A stretch of DNA of 64,000 nt from Berghia stephanieae. Lineage: Eukaryota; Mollusca; Gastropoda; Nudibranchia; Aeolidiidae. This document shows, one piece after another, positions 63,902-64,000 of this stretch. The notes below the pieces were generated by a model. The model had not been told where the DNA came from. It worked only from the letters and a program-made list of their open reading frames with translations, and made no database searches. Where the stretch lies: assembly GCA_034508935.3 (NCBI GenBank), contig CM067445.1, positions 83,265,807-83,329,806 on the forward strand, in the 5' to 3' direction. Position 1 is the stretch's first letter. Every line of letters begins with the position of its first letter. Position numbers and translations under genes: made by a program.

Positions 63902-64000
63902 TAGTTGTAAATACATGCTTATTATTGTATAATTAGGTCATGTTGTATATGCAATGAATCTTATAAAATCATTATTTGAATAGATAGAGATATGGGACCA

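Larger units (their letters stand above)
59985..63909 (-). mobile_element. 3.9-kb DNA transposon with GTCGCATATG subterminal palindromes
   Basis: Both ends carry GTCGCATATG and its complement CATATGCGAC several times: left at about 59999, 60233-60253, 60292-60320 and 60340-60364; right at about 63751-63777, 63815-63832, 63846-63872 and 63890-63899. Outermost ends are similar as inverted repeats (ACAAAACGTCGCATATGCTGAT versus ACAACTAAATGTCGCATATG-CAGAT). A broken transposase gene lies between on the minus strand. The exact outer limits and target duplication are not certain. Confidence 0.65.

Overview
This is a eukaryotic nuclear window that is mostly repeats, probably from a marine invertebrate. 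A mollusc is my best guess, at low confidence. The guess rests on a tRNA-derived SINE with the GTGTAAAATGAGTACCTGGCAG-type body, a 531-541 bp retroelement whose tail reads GGCGCT...AGCGCCGTAAAACCC plus an AAAC-rich end, a Helitron-type 3' end followed by (TA)n, and long AG/CA/ATC microsatellites. No operons, rRNA genes or CRISPR arrays are visible.

Layout. (1) 1-3624: one host coding exon (809 to about 2504, plus strand) for a Ser/Thr-rich, disordered protein with an acidic C-terminal stretch, then poly-G and (CTT)n tracts. A 100-N gap (3625-3724) separates it from the rest, so its linkage to what follows is only as good as the scaffolding. (2) 3725-44716: about 41 kb of satellite DNA. An AT-rich satellite with a degenerate monomer of about 150-165 bp alternates with CACATACYTA arrays that switch strand in their middle. 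A 2.0-kb TIR DNA transposon (complete at 40004-42001) is carried along as four truncated passengers. The segment 11498-21810 is inverted relative to both sides, giving two large palindromes centred near 11655 and 21312 plus tandem duplications of about 3.76 kb. (3) 44717-46466: two broken LINE 3' parts, back to back. (4) 46467-59100: host-like, AT-rich DNA with a small candidate coiled-coil exon (46696-46776, plus) and a candidate terminal exon (58930-59037, minus). It is dotted with seven same-orientation copies of the 531-541 bp retroelement, several with 10-12 bp target duplications. It also holds a 57-bp minisatellite, a Helitron remnant, an hAT-like non-autonomous element with an internal 44-bp minisatellite, and a tRNA-SINE inside an inverted repeat. 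(5) 59213-63909: a 33-bp minisatellite, then a 3.9-kb DNA transposon whose minus-strand transposase (DNCSGQNKN-type, superfamily unassigned) is interrupted by about three frameshifts and whose ends carry CATATGCGAC palindromes.

The strongest signals are the palindromic higher-order organisation of the satellite with its single-origin transposon passenger, and the transposon with GTCGCATATG subterminal palindromes. The many periodic reading frames in the CACATAC arrays and minisatellites are by-products of repeat periodicity and are not called as genes.
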